NCBI GenBank assembly: GCA_965651935.1
Contig: CBFGTC010000021.1
Coordinates: 1 to 24,814, forward strand
Origin: JAFEDN01 sp965651935
Lineage (GTDB): Bacteria > Pseudomonadota > Gammaproteobacteria > Coxiellales > Coxiellaceae
DNA length: 24,814 nt
Direction of reading: 5' to 3'
Part shown: positions 23,933 through 24,814 of the stretch, in pieces
How the letters are laid out: every line of letters starts with the position of its first letter
Numbering within the stretch: position 1 is the first letter of the stretch
Program-made: the position numbers and the translations under genes
Notes under the pieces: generated by a model
Seen by the model: the letters and a program-made list of their open reading frames with translations, nothing else
What the model was told of the DNA's origin: nothing
Databases searched by the model: none

Positions 23933-24096
23933 TTTGAATAATAATTACATTTTGAATTATAGCATAGTGCTCTGCATAAATGAAACAGTACGAGAAGCCT
24001 TCCCAGCCTCCAGACACCCTTTTTTCCTAAAGCTAAGGGTCGGAATCTAAGGGAACTTTGGGGATCTATTTTTGGGTTCATTTTGGGTTTATTCAC

Positions 24097-24133
24097 CGAC
24101 AATTATAGACCACCAAAGACAATTAGCATACCA
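24097..24133 (+). repeat. right copy of the island-flanking imperfect direct repeat
   Basis: The copy starts CGACAATTATAG and ends CATACCA. It agrees at about 32 of 37 positions with the sequence after ssrA (10398-10430 joined to 11526-11529). A shared GTTTATT also lies a little upstream of both copies. The rest of 23933-24143 holds no gene that can be supported. Confidence 0.55.
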
Positions 24134-24143
24134 GTTCAATTTA

Positions 24144-24814
24144 GGGCGTTGTTGCGCAAATAAATATTTGAAGATATGAGTTTTGTAGAAGGTTAGAAAT
24201 AATTGTTATGTCCTTATTTCTGATATAGGCATACCCAATGACGTCATTTTATTCAGGATTTTAGCCATTAATTTTGCTTCCACTTCCTGATTTTCAAACT
24301 TTCTTGCACGCATCTTGCCTCCTAGAATAATTTTAAGCCGGGATATATGCGTTTCAACCAGTGATCGTTGATGGTAATCAGTCGTTTTCTTCCATCTGCC
24401 TTTGCCTCCAGCGCGCCAAATCTCCTGAACCAGTTTATTTCTTAATTTCTCTCCATTCGAAGGTTCTTTTTTTACTAAACTTGTTCCGCTGCGAACCGGT
24501 ATCCTCGGAATTCCTCCAGCATCTGCTATCGCGTCAAAGCTTTTTTTGTAGGTATATGCACCATCTGCATAAAATTTGCCAATATTCCGTTGACCCAATA
24601 AAAGAATGGGCATCATATTAACATCATGTACGTTGCCTTTTGTTAATTCAACAGCAGTGACTTCATGTGTATCTGGATTAACTGAAACATGATATTTACG
24701 CCAAGTTCTTCTTTTCTGTTTACCATGAGTACGAACTTTCCATTCACCTTCTCCAAAAATCTTTAACCCGGATATTTCATTGTAGGATTTAAAAAGGAGT
24801 AGCGAAAATCTAAC
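24144..24814 (-). mobile_element. IS5-family insertion sequence, cut by the window end
   Basis: GGGCGTTGTTGCG at 24144-24156 is a typical IS5/IS1031-type terminal sequence, followed inward by the end of an IS5 transposase on the minus strand. The other end is outside the window, so its inverted repeat and target duplication cannot be checked. Confidence 0.75.
24206..24814 (-). CDS. IS5-family transposase, N-terminal part outside the window
   Basis: The frame is open from the window edge to the stop at 24206 (202 codons). It contains GLKIFGEGEWKVRTHGKQKR, RTWRKYHV, the second catalytic region with KFYADGAYTY (first D of ADGAY), and YHQRSLVETHISRLK with the catalytic glutamate, all standard for IS5 transposases. 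Before GLK, the family usually has VDST, including the first catalytic aspartate. Here the residues read NEIS, which may mean that the copy has lost this acid. The gene may otherwise be intact. Confidence 0.85.
   Translation of the reverse strand, partial: VRFSLLLFKSYNEISGLKIFGEGEWKVRTHGKQKRRTWRKYHVSVNPDTHEVTAVELTKGNVHDVNMMPILLLGQRNIGKFYADGAYTYKKSFDAIADAGGIPRIPVRSGTSLVKKEPSNGEKLRNKLVQEIWRAGGKGRWKKTTDYHQRSLVETHISRLKIILGGKMRARKFENQEVEAKLMAKILNKMTSLGMPISEIRT

Noticed and set aside
23914..24102. Minus-strand 62-codon frame near the right repeat
   Set aside because: It has no recognisable domain and overlaps the tandem heptamers and the direct repeat. It is probably a chance frame.

Overview
The window looks like a chromosomal stretch of an AT-rich gammaproteobacterium. 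The core markers are UbiG, the ratA-rnfH pair divergent from smpB, fur divergent from bamE, SohB, a type III pantothenate kinase and an ssrA gene. This gene set, the AT-rich bias and a Legionella/Coxiella/Rickettsiella-like flavour suggest Legionellales. That placement is inferred from gene content and style, not from a database match.

Positions 1-10325 are a conserved housekeeping block. A plus-strand run holds sohB, a zinc/cation diffusion facilitator, ubiG, a HAD phosphatase (gph/mupP type) and a sugar porter. A second plus-strand unit with its own promoter holds a TetA-like MFS protein and coaX. Next come fur (minus) divergent from bamE (plus), then rnfH and ratA (minus, overlapping) divergent from smpB (plus), a secreted L,D-transpeptidase and the tmRNA gene ssrA. 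SmpB and tmRNA, the two partners of trans-translation, are encoded close together.

Immediately downstream of ssrA is a foreign-looking segment. It starts with a degenerate ISL3-family element (10431-11517) that keeps its terminal inverted repeats and an 8-bp target duplication (ATTCACAT). Its transposase is scrambled: the middle catalytic part lies on the opposite strand to the two ends. After it, 11697-23128 holds nine co-directional, tightly spaced, AT-rich genes plus a possible 19-codon leader: MATE exporter, M20 amidohydrolase, ThDP enzyme, Lys/Orn N-hydroxylase, a MetRS-like/cupin fusion, a Bcr/CflA-type MFS exporter, an SDR, a 5-aminolevulinate-synthase-like PLP enzyme and a GNAT acetyltransferase.

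The diagnostic pair is the N-hydroxylase followed, with a 4-nt overlap, by the MetRS-like/cupin fusion. In actinomycetes this pairing forms N-N bonds: an N-hydroxylated lysine is joined to a second amino acid to give a hydrazine, as in the s56-p1, triacsin and pyrazofurin/formycin pathways. No NRPS, PKS or carrier protein is visible. This is therefore predicted to be a compact cluster for a small hydrazine-type (N-N bonded) metabolite, with two dedicated exporters, in an unexpected host. It is the main discovery candidate here.

The right-hand end (23264-24814) holds a decayed antitoxin/GNAT-toxin-like pair on the minus strand, with six tandem heptamers just upstream of its first start codon, and then the inner part of an IS5-family element running off the window. 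An imperfect direct repeat (about 32 of 37 positions identical) occurs just after ssrA, where the ISL3 element has split it, and again at 24097-24133. The two copies bracket the cluster and may mark the edges of a transferred island.
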